Below, piece by piece: positions 9,433 to 18,449 of a stretch of 64,000 nt of DNA. The notes beneath the pieces are model-generated. The model had not been told where the DNA came from. It did not search any database and worked only from the letters and a program-made list of their open reading frames with translations. This DNA is from Clostridiales bacterium (lineage in GTDB: Bacteria > Bacillota > Clostridia > Saccharofermentanales > Saccharofermentanaceae), in the NCBI GenBank assembly GCA_017962145.1, contig JAGCVX010000007.1:1-64000 (forward strand), given 5' to 3'. The translations under genes and the position numbers were made by a program. Each line of letters begins with the position of its first letter. The first letter of the stretch is position 1.

Positions 9433-10362
9433 TCAGGTCTCTTCTTTATTGGGTCTCTTCCAGAATGTCCAGTGAAAACCTTTTCCATAACCGATCTTCT
9501 CGTAGAACGGATCTGCGCCACCGGTCATATGTGTCGCACCAAGAGCCTTCATGCGACGATAGTGAAGCGTTAGCGCAGATGCCGCGAGACCTTTTCTTCT
9601 ATGGTCCGGATGCGTGCAGAGCGGCTCCATGTACGCGAGGTGATTTTCCGGGACCCACCACATGCCGGCATAGCAGACATATTCGCCATTACTGTCTTCG
9701 ATGATGACATCGTAATCATGTGTCTGATGCAATGAAAGGTCCTGCGCGGATTCCACGAAGGCGCGGTACTGCTTGGCCGGCGTCCAGTCGTCCGAATCAT
9801 CTTCCTCATCCCAGTTCACAAATTCTCCCCTTTCCGAATGGCCGAATCCATACCAGCAGAGCTTGGCCAGTTTCAGAATATCCACCTTGTCCGGCTCGAC
9901 GAACCGGTAGCCTTCGGGAAGCTCATAACTCAGTTCGTTTTCAAAATCGTAGACTTTGTCTTCGTACTCAAATACCTGTTTGTACCCACGCTTCTCAGCG
10001 GCTTTCTTCAGGCATTCCTGACCGCCGAAAAGGACAAACTGCTGCTGGTCATCGAAGTTCGGCATTTTCGCGATCGCGTAGTCGATCATCTCGTCTGCGA
10101 GGAACTCATAGCCTTTTCGTATATTAAAGAAAATGTTCGTCACCGGATCTTCGTAGAATACAAGTGCCACGACCTTATCTCCGTCAAACCACAGTCTGTC
10201 GAGATCCGTGTACGACTTATCCATCCAGTTGGAATGCATGGCGTACTCGAAGAAAGGAGCGGCCACACCATTATCCGCGCCTTTCTCATACATATCGGTC
10301 AGAAAATCCCATACAAGAGGGAGATCCTCCGATAATTGAAATTGTTTCGTTGTGATACTCAT
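9433..10362 (-). CDS. GNAT family N-acetyltransferase
   Basis: The 309-residue protein has two GNAT-like halves. The C-terminal half has the acetyl-CoA pyrophosphate-binding loop HPDHRRKGLAASAL (about residue 245) and the following YRRMKALGATHMTGGADP segment. The N-terminal half (FDGDKVVALVFYEDPVTNIFF) is a degenerate copy. The start has a gaggag site and lies 34 bp downstream of an extended -10 element. The protein is probably a small-molecule or peptide acetyltransferase; the acceptor is unknown. Confidence 0.88.
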   Translation of the reverse strand: MSITTKQFQLSEDLPLVWDFLTDMYEKGADNGVAAPFFEYAMHSNWMDKSYTDLDRLWFDGDKVVALVFYEDPVTNIFFNIRKGYEFLADEMIDYAIAKMPNFDDQQQFVLFGGQECLKKAAEKRGYKQVFEYEDKVYDFENELSYELPEGYRFVEPDKVDILKLAKLCWYGFGHSERGEFVNWDEEDDSDDWTPAKQYRAFVESAQDLSLHQTHDYDVIIEDSNGEYVCYAGMWWVPENHLAYMEPLCTHPDHRRKGLAASALTLHYRRMKALGATHMTGGADPFYEKIGYGKGFHWTFWKRPNKEET

Positions 10363-10395
10363 ATTCGTAACTCCTCGACAATACCAAGTAATTTC

Positions 10396-10401
10396 ATTAT
10401 A
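10396..10401 (-). promoter_or_regulatory. Extended -10 promoter of the GNAT gene
   Basis: The minus strand reads TGCTATAAT, a consensus extended -10, in the divergent region between the GNAT and NUDIX genes. No good -35 is seen at 17 bp, which extended -10 promoters tolerate. Confidence 0.6.
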
Positions 10402-10519
10402 GCAGTGCAGATCTTCGAAGGACTATAGACGGATGGTATACACGAGCAGTTTTTCTGATAATATATTCTTTGAAACATGAGTAGCTGATTCATCAACAGA
10501 AACGTACGAGGAAAATATA

Positions 10520-10969
10520 ATGGAACGAAGAGAACAGGTTATCCTTACCAATATTTGCATGATCTATGACGGATCGAAAGTCCTGGTAGAAGAGAAAGTC
10601 GGCAAAGGTGCGGACGGGATCATCTTCCCCGGCGGACACGTGGAGGAACACGAGCCGATCGTGGATTCCGTGATCCGGGAGATGAAGGAAGAAACAGGAT
10701 TAACGATCGAAAATCCACAGCTCTGCGGTGTGAAAGAATGGTTCAACGAAGATGGTTCCCGCTATATTGTTTTTCTTTTTAAAACGAATTGTTTCTCAGG
10801 TGAACTCGTCTCTTCTGAGGAAGGAAAAGTTTTCTGGATGGAGAAAGACGAAATACTCAAGTCTAACTGGATCTGGCACATGGATTACCTGCTGCGGATC
10901 ATGGTCGACGGCGAATACACAGAGCTGTATCTGGATGATGCCGATGACTGGAAACCGGTACTGAAGTGA
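10520..10969 (+). CDS. NUDIX hydrolase (MutT-like)
   Basis: The 149-residue product carries a complete NUDIX box at about residues 38-60: GGHVEEHEPIV then REMKEETGL, matching GX5EX7REUXEEXGU. These residues bind Mg2+ and hydrolyse a nucleoside diphosphate linked to a variable group. The short length and the ILTNICMIYD start fit MutT/8-oxo-dGTP-type members, but substrate is uncertain in this family. It begins after an aggaaa site. Its stop codon (10967-10969) directly abuts the stop of the convergent histidine kinase gene (10970), so there is no room for a terminator between them. Confidence 0.92.
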   Translation: MERREQVILTNICMIYDGSKVLVEEKVGKGADGIIFPGGHVEEHEPIVDSVIREMKEETGLTIENPQLCGVKEWFNEDGSRYIVFLFKTNCFSGELVSSEEGKVFWMEKDEILKSNWIWHMDYLLRIMVDGEYTELYLDDADDWKPVLK

Positions 10970-12376
10970 TTAGGACGGAGAGTTTCGAGGTATAAGGAAG
11001 ACGATATCTGATCGGAATTCGTATCCGTAGGGTCTCTCTTCGCAGGAGATGGTCAGTTCGCCATTGTAGTTTTCCACGGCGCTTCGGATATTCTTCAGAC
11101 CGAACCCGTGATTTCGGGAATCTTCTTTACTGGTTTTCACCATTCCATCTACGATCTTCACTTTCTCCGCACAGGGATTGGTTACGCTGATCAGGAAGAA
11201 TTTGTCTGTCTTTTTCAACTCCAGGACGATCTTTCTGTAAGCAGGATCCAAGTCACGAAGCCGTTCATCCGAAGTCGCCTCGATGGCATTGTCCAGAAGA
11301 TTCGCAAGCATCTTGCACATATCTTGAGGCGTGATACTGATACCGGAAATGACACCACTGGTGGTAAGAGTGATCCCGTGTTCTTCTGCTTCAGTTCTTT
11401 TCGCGGAGATAATGGCATCGGCGATCACATCTCCTGTATGGGCGGAGATCTCCGTACTTTGCAGTTTCTCCGTCATCTCACTTAAATATTCGCCCATCTG
11501 CTCGTATTCCTTATTCCCCAGAAGGATCTTTAAAACCTGAATGTTATTTTTCATGTCGTGACGGATTGCTCGGATCTCGGAATCGGCTTTGACCGTTGCT
11601 TCGTAATAACGTGTCTGGGAAGCAACCAGTTCTTCATTTACACTGTTGAGTTCTCTGAGCGTATCACGCTCTTTTTTTGTCGCGCGGACGTAGAAAAGGA
11701 TAATGACCGCCAGAAGACCTGCCAGAAGCGTAAAAACCAACATCGTCTTCTGCGTGGGGTCGAGTCTGGAAAAATCCATAGCGCCATATTCTGTACTGTA
11801 CTCGCTTGTTTGAATGACAAAGACAGCCTCGAAGAGTTCGACAATAAAGGAAAACGCAAGCAGATACCGTATGGGAAGCGGTGTGTCATCGTGCTTGCTG
11901 CGGATCTTGTCGATCAGAACGAAGATCCCGATCTCAAGAAGTGTCATAAGGATATCAAGAAGGAGTAATATGACAGCTTTCTGGACACGGGTTTCTATCG
12001 GAAGAGACATATAGATGATCTCCCTGCTAGCTGTGAAGATCTCATAAAAAGATTGAAGCATGATGTCACTAAGAAAGAAAACGATCAGTTTCTTCCACCA
12101 CTTTTCCTTCATGTTCGCAAGCATCAGCACCAGTACACTTAAAGCGAGAATCATGGTAACGATATCGTAGTTCAGTGTGAATCTGGGTTTACCGTCTTCG
12201 TCTAAACAGGTAACAACAGCCACCACAGAAGCGACTACCGATATCACCGCCGCGATGATATATGCCAGTTTACGGTTTTTGAACTTGTACTTCAGAACAG
12301 AGTCGATGAAGTACACCTCCATAGGTGCATTGACTAATATGGGCAGCATGAAAAGACAATATATAAGGGCTCTCAT
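10970..12376 (-). CDS. GHKL-type sensor histidine kinase (AgrC-like)
   Basis: The 468-residue protein has about six hydrophobic segments in residues 1-230, then a coiled-coil linker, a phosphoacceptor motif IRAIRHDMKNNIQVL (His near residue 275) and an ATPase domain with the N box NLLDNAIEATSDE and a glycine-rich HGFGLKNIRS. This is the HPK10 class, whose members sense peptides or membrane signals. It overlaps the response regulator gene by 4 bp and is the last gene of the M13 peptidase-ABC operon, which suggests that it senses a peptide handled by that system. The stop abuts the convergent NUDIX gene. Confidence 0.93.
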   Translation of the reverse strand: MRALIYCLFMLPILVNAPMEVYFIDSVLKYKFKNRKLAYIIAAVISVVASVVAVVTCLDEDGKPRFTLNYDIVTMILALSVLVLMLANMKEKWWKKLIVFFLSDIMLQSFYEIFTASREIIYMSLPIETRVQKAVILLLLDILMTLLEIGIFVLIDKIRSKHDDTPLPIRYLLAFSFIVELFEAVFVIQTSEYSTEYGAMDFSRLDPTQKTMLVFTLLAGLLAVIILFYVRATKKERDTLRELNSVNEELVASQTRYYEATVKADSEIRAIRHDMKNNIQVLKILLGNKEYEQMGEYLSEMTEKLQSTEISAHTGDVIADAIISAKRTEAEEHGITLTTSGVISGISITPQDMCKMLANLLDNAIEATSDERLRDLDPAYRKIVLELKKTDKFFLISVTNPCAEKVKIVDGMVKTSKEDSRNHGFGLKNIRSAVENYNGELTISCEERPYGYEFRSDIVFLIPRNSPS

Positions 12377-13083
12377 CTTCCGTTGCTCCTTATATACTCA
12401 AGAAGTTTCTTCTTTGCATCCGCTCCCATACCTCTTGCGATAGGAAGTGTTTCCCCATTATCCATAAGTACGTCTGTGGTACCCATTTTTACCACATGCC
12501 CGAGGTGGATATAGTAAGACCGGTGGATCTTGAAAAAGCCTTCGGTAAGACTATCGATCAAGGTCATCGCCTCGGAAAAGCGCATGCGCTGTTCCACTTC
12601 GTTCTCCGGGAAAACAAACCGCACGGAGTTATTCGATGCCTCCGCATAGATGAGATCGGAAACCGGAAAGATCACGTCCTCTCCATCTTTACGAAGCACG
12701 ATCTTCTCTTCCACTTTCAGTTTCTTCTCCAGATCTGAAAGCGCCTGACGGAGTTTGCTCTCGTCGATGGGTTTGGCCAGAAAGCGGAATGCATCGACCT
12801 CATAGCCTTCGAGCGCCATCTCGGTGTGGCTCGTAGTGAAGATGATCGGGATGTCTTTACTGTACTTTCGGACGAGTTTTGCCGTGCTCATGCCATCGAG
12901 TTCTTTCATCTCGATATCAAGGAAAACCGCATCCAGCTGAAATCCGTTTTCGAAGCTTCGGACCAGTTCATTTCCATCCGAAAAAAGAAAGCAGCTTACG
13001 TTTTCCCGGCCGTAGAGCGAGGTGATCTGATCGACAATTGCCTGCCGAAATACTCTCTCGTCATCCACAACGGCTATCCGCAT
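12373..13083 (-). CDS. LytTR-type response regulator (AgrA-like)
   Basis: The 236-residue protein has a receiver domain (residues 1-120) with acidic pair VVDDER, phosphoacceptor Asp in AVFLDIEM (about residue 57), TTSH and FLAKPI. Residues 135-234 form a LytTR DNA-binding domain, with DLIYAEASNNSVRF and FFKIHRSYYIHL. Such regulators bind pairs of short direct repeats near -35 boxes; I did not find a certain pair at the head of the operon. The start has a gggggag site. It pairs with the kinase downstream (4-bp overlap) and lies 44 bp after the ABC ATPase gene. Confidence 0.94.
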   Translation of the reverse strand: MRIAVVDDERVFRQAIVDQITSLYGRENVSCFLFSDGNELVRSFENGFQLDAVFLDIEMKELDGMSTAKLVRKYSKDIPIIFTTSHTEMALEGYEVDAFRFLAKPIDESKLRQALSDLEKKLKVEEKIVLRKDGEDVIFPVSDLIYAEASNNSVRFVFPENEVEQRMRFSEAMTLIDSLTEGFFKIHRSYYIHLGHVVKMGTTDVLMDNGETLPIARGMGADAKKKLLEYIRSNGR

Positions 13084-13127
13084 ACCTGCTCTCCCCCAAA
13101 AGACCTATACTCTTTTAAGTGTATCAC

Positions 13128-13802
13128 TTATCCGACGGTCTTTCCATTTTCCAGCACCACGATCCTGGTTCCGTAGGAAGCGCATTTTTCGGAGTGGGTG
13201 ACCTGAAGGATCGTCAATCCCTTTTCCTGATTCAGTCTTCTGAAAAGTTCCATGATCTCGCGGCTGGAATTGGAATCGAGGTTTCCCGTGGGTTCGTCGG
13301 CCAGGATCACTTTCGGGTTTCCGAGGACCGCGCGGGCGATCGCGACACGTTGCTGCTGACCGCCGGAAAGCTTGGCCGGCATGGCCTTTCTCTTTTCCGT
13401 AAGACCGGTGATCTCCAGGATCTCATCGAGTTCTCTTTTCAACTCCGACTTCTTTCTGCCGTTCATCGTCAGCGGAAGAAGGATGTTGTCTTCTACGTTC
13501 AGGTTCATGACCAGATTATAAAACTGGAAAACGAATCCGATGTTGTCGAGACGAAGCTTCGAAAGTTTTCCGTCTTTCAGGGCGCCGATGTTTTCCCCGC
13601 AGAGGGAAATGTTGCCCTGGAAGTCCCGATCCAGACCGCCAATGAGATATAGGAGGGTGCTTTTACCGGAGCCGGATGCGCCCATCAGGGAAACGAACTC
13701 GCCTTCCGAAACATACATGCATGCATCGTCGAGCACGCGGTTGATATTCGTTCCTTTTCCAAATGTTTTGCTTACGTTATTTACTTCGATGATCGTGTTC
13801 AT
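13128..13802 (-). CDS. ABC transporter ATP-binding protein (MacB/LolD type)
   Basis: The ATG at 13802 follows GGAGGAGA; an upstream in-frame start at 13832 would overlap the permease gene and has no such site. The 224-residue ATPase has Walker A GASGSGKST, a Q loop around FVFQFYNLV, signature LSGGQQQR, Walker B VILADEPTGNLD and switch His in VTHSEK. FQFYNL and the EPTGNLD sequence are typical of ATPases paired with FtsX-like permeases, which act by mechanotransmission on envelope substrates instead of true transport. It follows the permease gene by 22 bp. Confidence 0.95.
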   Translation of the reverse strand: MNTIIEVNNVSKTFGKGTNINRVLDDACMYVSEGEFVSLMGASGSGKSTLLYLIGGLDRDFQGNISLCGENIGALKDGKLSKLRLDNIGFVFQFYNLVMNLNVEDNILLPLTMNGRKKSELKRELDEILEITGLTEKRKAMPAKLSGGQQQRVAIARAVLGNPKVILADEPTGNLDSNSSREIMELFRRLNQEKGLTILQVTHSEKCASYGTRIVVLENGKTVG

Positions 13803-13824
13803 ATCTGTCTCCTCCGTTATGACA

Positions 13825-16287
13825 TTATTCATACTTGATCTGCTCGGATATCTTCATCTTCCTAAGACTTCTTATGGGAAAAAGCACTGTCAGTGAGAAC
13901 AGCACCACAAGGATCAGGAAGAAAGTGATCGACCGTCCGGCATCCGCTTCGATATAAAGACCGATGCTTGCCGCGTGGTTGATGGCGTCGCCGATGATTT
14001 TTGTCAGGATATGGCCTGTCAGTGCGCCGATACCTGCAGCGGCGATGGACGTGATCAGCACTTCCTTAAAAAGGATCCCCGCAAGTTTTTTCTTACTCAT
14101 CGCGGTCGAAAGCATGACGGCGCATTCTTTCTTTCGTCCCGTAAAGCCGATGAGCTGGTTGCTGATCGCACCGATATAGGTCATGCCGAGCGCACCGATG
14201 ATCACGAAGCTCATGATCGTCGTAAGCTGGGCCATCTCTGCTTTCGCGGATGCGACGGCTTCCTGATAAGTGACTGCTTCGGAAACCGTATCTGCTGCAT
14301 AGGTCTTGACCGTGGCTACCAGTTCTTCCGGATTGTCGCACTTGATGAGAATCTGGCACGGATTGTCGTTCAGAAGGAGTTTATACTCCTCTTCAGACAG
14401 GAAGATACAGGCCTTTCCGCCCTCGAGTCTGGCAGACTTGATGACTTTCGCGATCTCGTATTCTTTTGTGATCGGAAGCAGCCAGTCCGGGTGGAGCGTG
14501 ATCTTGATCTTATCTCCGGCTTTATATCCTGCGTTTGCTGCATAACGGCTGTCGATCAGGATCGTGCCGGGTTCGATCTTTTCCGGCATATCCTCGTAGT
14601 TTTTGTCGAGACGGTATCCGCCGTCCGGATAACCTTCAAACATCGCGGCAAAGGATTCCGGATCGTCTCCTACGCAGATCGTTTCCAGCGAAGAATAGAT
14701 CCTCTCCGTCTCGGTTACGCCTTCCAGATGATCTACATACGTGTAGTATTTTCCCGCCTTGCTGCATGAAAGGATCGCGTCGCAGCGGTAGGTAACTTCG
14801 CCCATGACTTCCGCCATCGAGCCGGCCATCGAGAAGATGATCAGACACATCGCGCTCGCGGTCGCAAGAAGCACGCCGCTTCCGACTGTACTTTTTCTCG
14901 AGATGCTTTCCACCGCAGCCAGAGACCAGGATGCACTTCCCGCTTTTTCCGCTATCTTTCCGATTCCTTTTGAAATGCACTTGAGCACGATCGGAAACAG
15001 CAGCGCCAGAGAGGTAACTCCGCAAAGGAGGCATACCGTCGCCCAGAGAAGATTGGTACGCAGGAAGAATGCGATCACGGCGATCAGAAAGAAGACCACG
15101 CCTGCGATCGAAAGGATCGTGCTGAAGCGGTATTCGGTATCGCGGTTATCGAAGATGATATCGCGGATCGATGTTTTCAGCGCCTGAAGGATCGAACGAA
15201 GCGGGATCAGACACTCGATCAGGACTGCGCCGATCACGACACAGATCGGAAGAGCGATCGACAATCCGGGAAGGGTAAAGCTCACCGCGCCTGAATCGCT
15301 TTGCACCGTAAACATCGATTGCATCATGGAGTCACGGATCGGAAGATAAAGGAGCGTGGCCGGAACACTTCCGAGAAGCGCATAAAGAACATTTTCCAGG
15401 ATCAGTATCAGAGCCGTTTTTCTCGTGCTCATACCGAGGCTACGGAGCGTACCGATAAAAGACATTCTTTCGCTGACGATACGGTTACTGACCGATGCCG
15501 TCACGAAGATCACAAGCAGGAAAAGGATCGCGAAAATGAGATACAGAAACGCTTTCACTTCACCGATCGTCTCCATGTCTTCGCCCGAAAGCGTCAAATC
15601 ATCCAAGTACGCATCCGGATAGTGTTCTTCGATGCTTTTCTTCGCTTCTTCGATCTTGCTGTTGTCTTTGATATCGATCAGCACGATAGATGTAACTGCT
15701 TCTCCTCCGGAAAGCATCTCGCCTGTTTTCGCATTGACTACGCCTTTATAGCCTTCCAGGATCGGATTCTGACCGTTTCTCGGAAGGATCGATGCGACTT
15801 TCAGCGTCACTTCGTTTTTGGCTTTGTCATGGACGACGATGGTATCGCCGGCTTTATATCCGAATTTCGTGGCAAACACACTGCTCAAGACGATCTCGCC
15901 GTCTCCTGCCTGTACGCCTTTGAGAAAACCTACCTTCTCCGCTGCCTCGGTATCCATACCGTAGATGTGAAGATTCGTGGTAGATGCGTAGTTATATTCG
16001 CCCTCGATGTCCGTATAGATGATCTCGTTGTTGGCGCTGATCGAAAGGATATCGGCCTGAGGAAGTACATCGGCGATATTCGAGATATCCATGCCTCCGG
16101 AAGTTACGGCGAGATCCGCCGTGGTGATCGATGCCACCAGAGACGTGGCCAGATCTTCGATGGTATTTCCGATATCGAAGCACAGATATCCGCAGAAGGA
16201 ACAAGCGAAGATCGCCAGCACGATCAAAAGCGTCCGGAAAGGTTTTCCGAATATGTTTTTAAAAGAGTTTTTCAGGATAATATTCAT
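13825..16287 (-). CDS. FtsX/MacB-like ABC transporter permease
   Basis: The 820-residue protein has the layout of long two-lobed FtsX permeases: an N-terminal helix (LIVLAIFACSFCGYLCF), a large outer domain, three helices near residues 250-370, a second helix at about 435, a second outer domain and three final helices around 690-810 ending with SLRKMKISEQIKYE. The FIGTLRSLGMS motif is the characteristic cytoplasmic coupling helix. It starts after a gaggtg site, 14 bp downstream of the M13 peptidase gene, and feeds into the ATPase gene. Likely role: lipoprotein or peptide release, or antimicrobial peptide resistance or sensing, at the membrane. Confidence 0.93.
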   Translation of the reverse strand: MNIILKNSFKNIFGKPFRTLLIVLAIFACSFCGYLCFDIGNTIEDLATSLVASITTADLAVTSGGMDISNIADVLPQADILSISANNEIIYTDIEGEYNYASTTNLHIYGMDTEAAEKVGFLKGVQAGDGEIVLSSVFATKFGYKAGDTIVVHDKAKNEVTLKVASILPRNGQNPILEGYKGVVNAKTGEMLSGGEAVTSIVLIDIKDNSKIEEAKKSIEEHYPDAYLDDLTLSGEDMETIGEVKAFLYLIFAILFLLVIFVTASVSNRIVSERMSFIGTLRSLGMSTRKTALILILENVLYALLGSVPATLLYLPIRDSMMQSMFTVQSDSGAVSFTLPGLSIALPICVVIGAVLIECLIPLRSILQALKTSIRDIIFDNRDTEYRFSTILSIAGVVFFLIAVIAFFLRTNLLWATVCLLCGVTSLALLFPIVLKCISKGIGKIAEKAGSASWSLAAVESISRKSTVGSGVLLATASAMCLIIFSMAGSMAEVMGEVTYRCDAILSCSKAGKYYTYVDHLEGVTETERIYSSLETICVGDDPESFAAMFEGYPDGGYRLDKNYEDMPEKIEPGTILIDSRYAANAGYKAGDKIKITLHPDWLLPITKEYEIAKVIKSARLEGGKACIFLSEEEYKLLLNDNPCQILIKCDNPEELVATVKTYAADTVSEAVTYQEAVASAKAEMAQLTTIMSFVIIGALGMTYIGAISNQLIGFTGRKKECAVMLSTAMSKKKLAGILFKEVLITSIAAAGIGALTGHILTKIIGDAINHAASIGLYIEADAGRSITFFLILVVLFSLTVLFPIRSLRKMKISEQIKYE

Positions 16288-16301
16288 CGTCGTTCACCTC
16301 A

Positions 16302-18302
16302 TCAATGCCATCTGGAGATGCGCTCTTGTGGCGCGATATACATACCATCGCCCTCTTTGACGTCGTAGAGTTCGTAGAAAGCATCCAGCGTGGAAAGGAT
16401 CGCATTTACACGCAGGACCTCCGGACTGTGTACGTCATACGCAAGCTGGTCGATGATGGCCATATCCGTCTTCTTCTCACACCAGATCCGGGCATAGTTT
16501 TCAAAGATCCGCATCAGTTCTTCGTCATTTGTCGCAAGAGTCGTGATGCACTCCAGACCGCCCAGATCCGCGTAGTTTTCACCCAGCGTCTTATCGCCGT
16601 CCACATGGTAGATACCGAACACGATAAAGTTCTGCTCGAAATACTCCGAAGCCTTTTTGTTTCTTTCCTCAAGCTGTTTCATATCTTCTTCTTTGATCCA
16701 CGACGGATCGTAGATGCCATCCTTTGTAAAAAGGATTCCTTCGCTGTCAAAAGCATGTCCCATCTCATGTCCGATGACCGCGCCGAGTCCGCCCAGATTG
16801 GTGTAGTAGTCCGCGGACAGATCAAAGAAAGGCGCGTTCATGATCGCCACCGTAATGATGATGCGGTTGCAGTACGGATCGTAGCAGGCATTGAACATCT
16901 GCATGGGCATATCGATGGATTTTCTGTCTACCGGTTCCGTAAAACTTGCGATGGATCTTTTCCAGCCGACACGCTGATAGGAAAGAAGGAAATCGTAGTA
17001 GCTGCCTGCATTCAGATTCGCGTACTCTGAATTATCATGGCGCTTCAGATCGCCTCCCGTTACATAACAGATACCTTCGAGTTTGGTAAGAAGCGCGGCG
17101 CGGGTCTCTTCGGAAAGCCAGGTCGCACTGCCGATGAGATTTCTGTATCCTTCCTTGATGTCATCGCACATCGAAATGAGTGCCGCATCCATCTCGTCGG
17201 AATAGTAACGCTCGACGTAGAGCGGATCCGATTCCTCATAGAACACTTCGCGGATCTCAGTCAGCGCCTGCTTTTCCAGATCAGAATAATCCTGCTGCAC
17301 GAAGCCGGAGAGTTCCTCGTATGCGGGAGCCAGGAAGGTTCTGTACTTTGTGAAAAATCTTCCCAGTTCCCAGGTCTTCAGCGCTTCGATATGCTCATCC
17401 GAAAATACATCAGAAAGACCCGCAAATTGTTTCTCATCCTGGATGTTGAAAGATGTCACTGCACTTTCCGGAAATCCGATGTCAGTGATATATTTCTTCA
17501 GATCGAAAGATGTGAAGTTTGCGTAGACATCCGAAGCGGAATAGGACTTGATGGTAGAAACACCGAGAAGATCGTCCATGACCGAAAGATCCGTCACACC
17601 GAAAAGCTGAAGTCCCAGATAAGCCAGTTCCTTTCCCTCGGCTTCCGCTTCATCGGAGCCAAGACCCATCGCGTGGCGGACGAGTTTTCCGTCCGATACC
17701 AGGTCGTTGAGCGCCGAGTTGTCTTCTCGTACAGCGGCAAATTCTACGCTCAGCACACCCGTGATCTGACTAAACTGCAGTGCTTTCTTATCGGAATCGA
17801 AAGGATCTCTTCCCGTCGAAAGACCGAGGATACTTCCGACACCGTAATCGCGGACGAGCTTCGCATCGATCTCCATCAGTTCACTTACGGAAGTCGCGGC
17901 ATAGATACGCTCGGCCATATCGACCAGCTCCTGCGGCACTGCTGAAGAGGAAAAATCGTATTCCATATAAAGCTGATACGCGCGCTTGAGGATATCTTCT
18001 TCCGAACCTGCCTCATAGCCGCTTCCGGCCACCACTTCTTTGATGATGCCGAATACCTGGTCTTCGATAATCTGCTCGTCGAAAGAGGACGCCGTGGATG
18101 TCGCGCCATATTCAAACTTCGCCTGATCCAGACGTTCTTTATTGATGTAATAGTAATAATCGTCCTGGGGACGCACCTCCTGATCCGGTGCAGCTTCTGT
18201 CACTTCGGTCGAAGGACGGGGTAAGGGCTTCGTTACTTTTACGCATCCGACTGCGGAAAGAGTGATGCACCCCGCCAGAGCCAATCCTAAAAATCTTCGC
18301 AT
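16302..18302 (-). CDS. M13 family metallopeptidase lipoprotein (PepO/neprilysin-like)
   Basis: The ATG at 18302 has GAGGAG 7 bp upstream and gives a lipoprotein signal with Cys near residue 20 (TLSAVGC); the frame runs on upstream but without a site. The 666-residue product has the zinc motif IGHEMGHAFDSEG (HExxH, about residue 511) and the third ligand in GENYADLGG (about residue 577). The NAPFFD and N-terminal all-helical cap are also M13 features. It should cut small peptides on the outer face of the membrane. Being first in an operon with an ABC system and a peptide-type two-component pair suggests processing or removal of a signal or antimicrobial peptide. Confidence 0.93.
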   Translation of the reverse strand: MRRFLGLALAGCITLSAVGCVKVTKPLPRPSTEVTEAAPDQEVRPQDDYYYYINKERLDQAKFEYGATSTASSFDEQIIEDQVFGIIKEVVAGSGYEAGSEEDILKRAYQLYMEYDFSSSAVPQELVDMAERIYAATSVSELMEIDAKLVRDYGVGSILGLSTGRDPFDSDKKALQFSQITGVLSVEFAAVREDNSALNDLVSDGKLVRHAMGLGSDEAEAEGKELAYLGLQLFGVTDLSVMDDLLGVSTIKSYSASDVYANFTSFDLKKYITDIGFPESAVTSFNIQDEKQFAGLSDVFSDEHIEALKTWELGRFFTKYRTFLAPAYEELSGFVQQDYSDLEKQALTEIREVFYEESDPLYVERYYSDEMDAALISMCDDIKEGYRNLIGSATWLSEETRAALLTKLEGICYVTGGDLKRHDNSEYANLNAGSYYDFLLSYQRVGWKRSIASFTEPVDRKSIDMPMQMFNACYDPYCNRIIITVAIMNAPFFDLSADYYTNLGGLGAVIGHEMGHAFDSEGILFTKDGIYDPSWIKEEDMKQLEERNKKASEYFEQNFIVFGIYHVDGDKTLGENYADLGGLECITTLATNDEELMRIFENYARIWCEKKTDMAIIDQLAYDVHSPEVLRVNAILSTLDAFYELYDVKEGDGMYIAPQERISRWH

Positions 18303-18378
18303 AGTCGTTCTCCTCATTTTGATGTCTTGATGAGATAGTATCACCGAAAATGCACCCCTGCGCGTCCTGCGTGGTGGA

Positions 18379-18408
18379 TTGCATCCGCAGCGTGGTGAAT
18401 GGTAAAAT
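18379..18408 (+). promoter_or_regulatory. Candidate promoter of the lipoprotein gene
   Basis: TTGCAT (18379-18384) and TAAAAT (18403-18408) are separated by 18 bp, about 40 bp upstream of the lipoprotein start in the divergent region shared with the M13 operon. Confidence 0.5.
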
Positions 18409-18449
18409 CAGACATGGGGATGGCAGATATTTTCCGGGAGGAAACCTCT

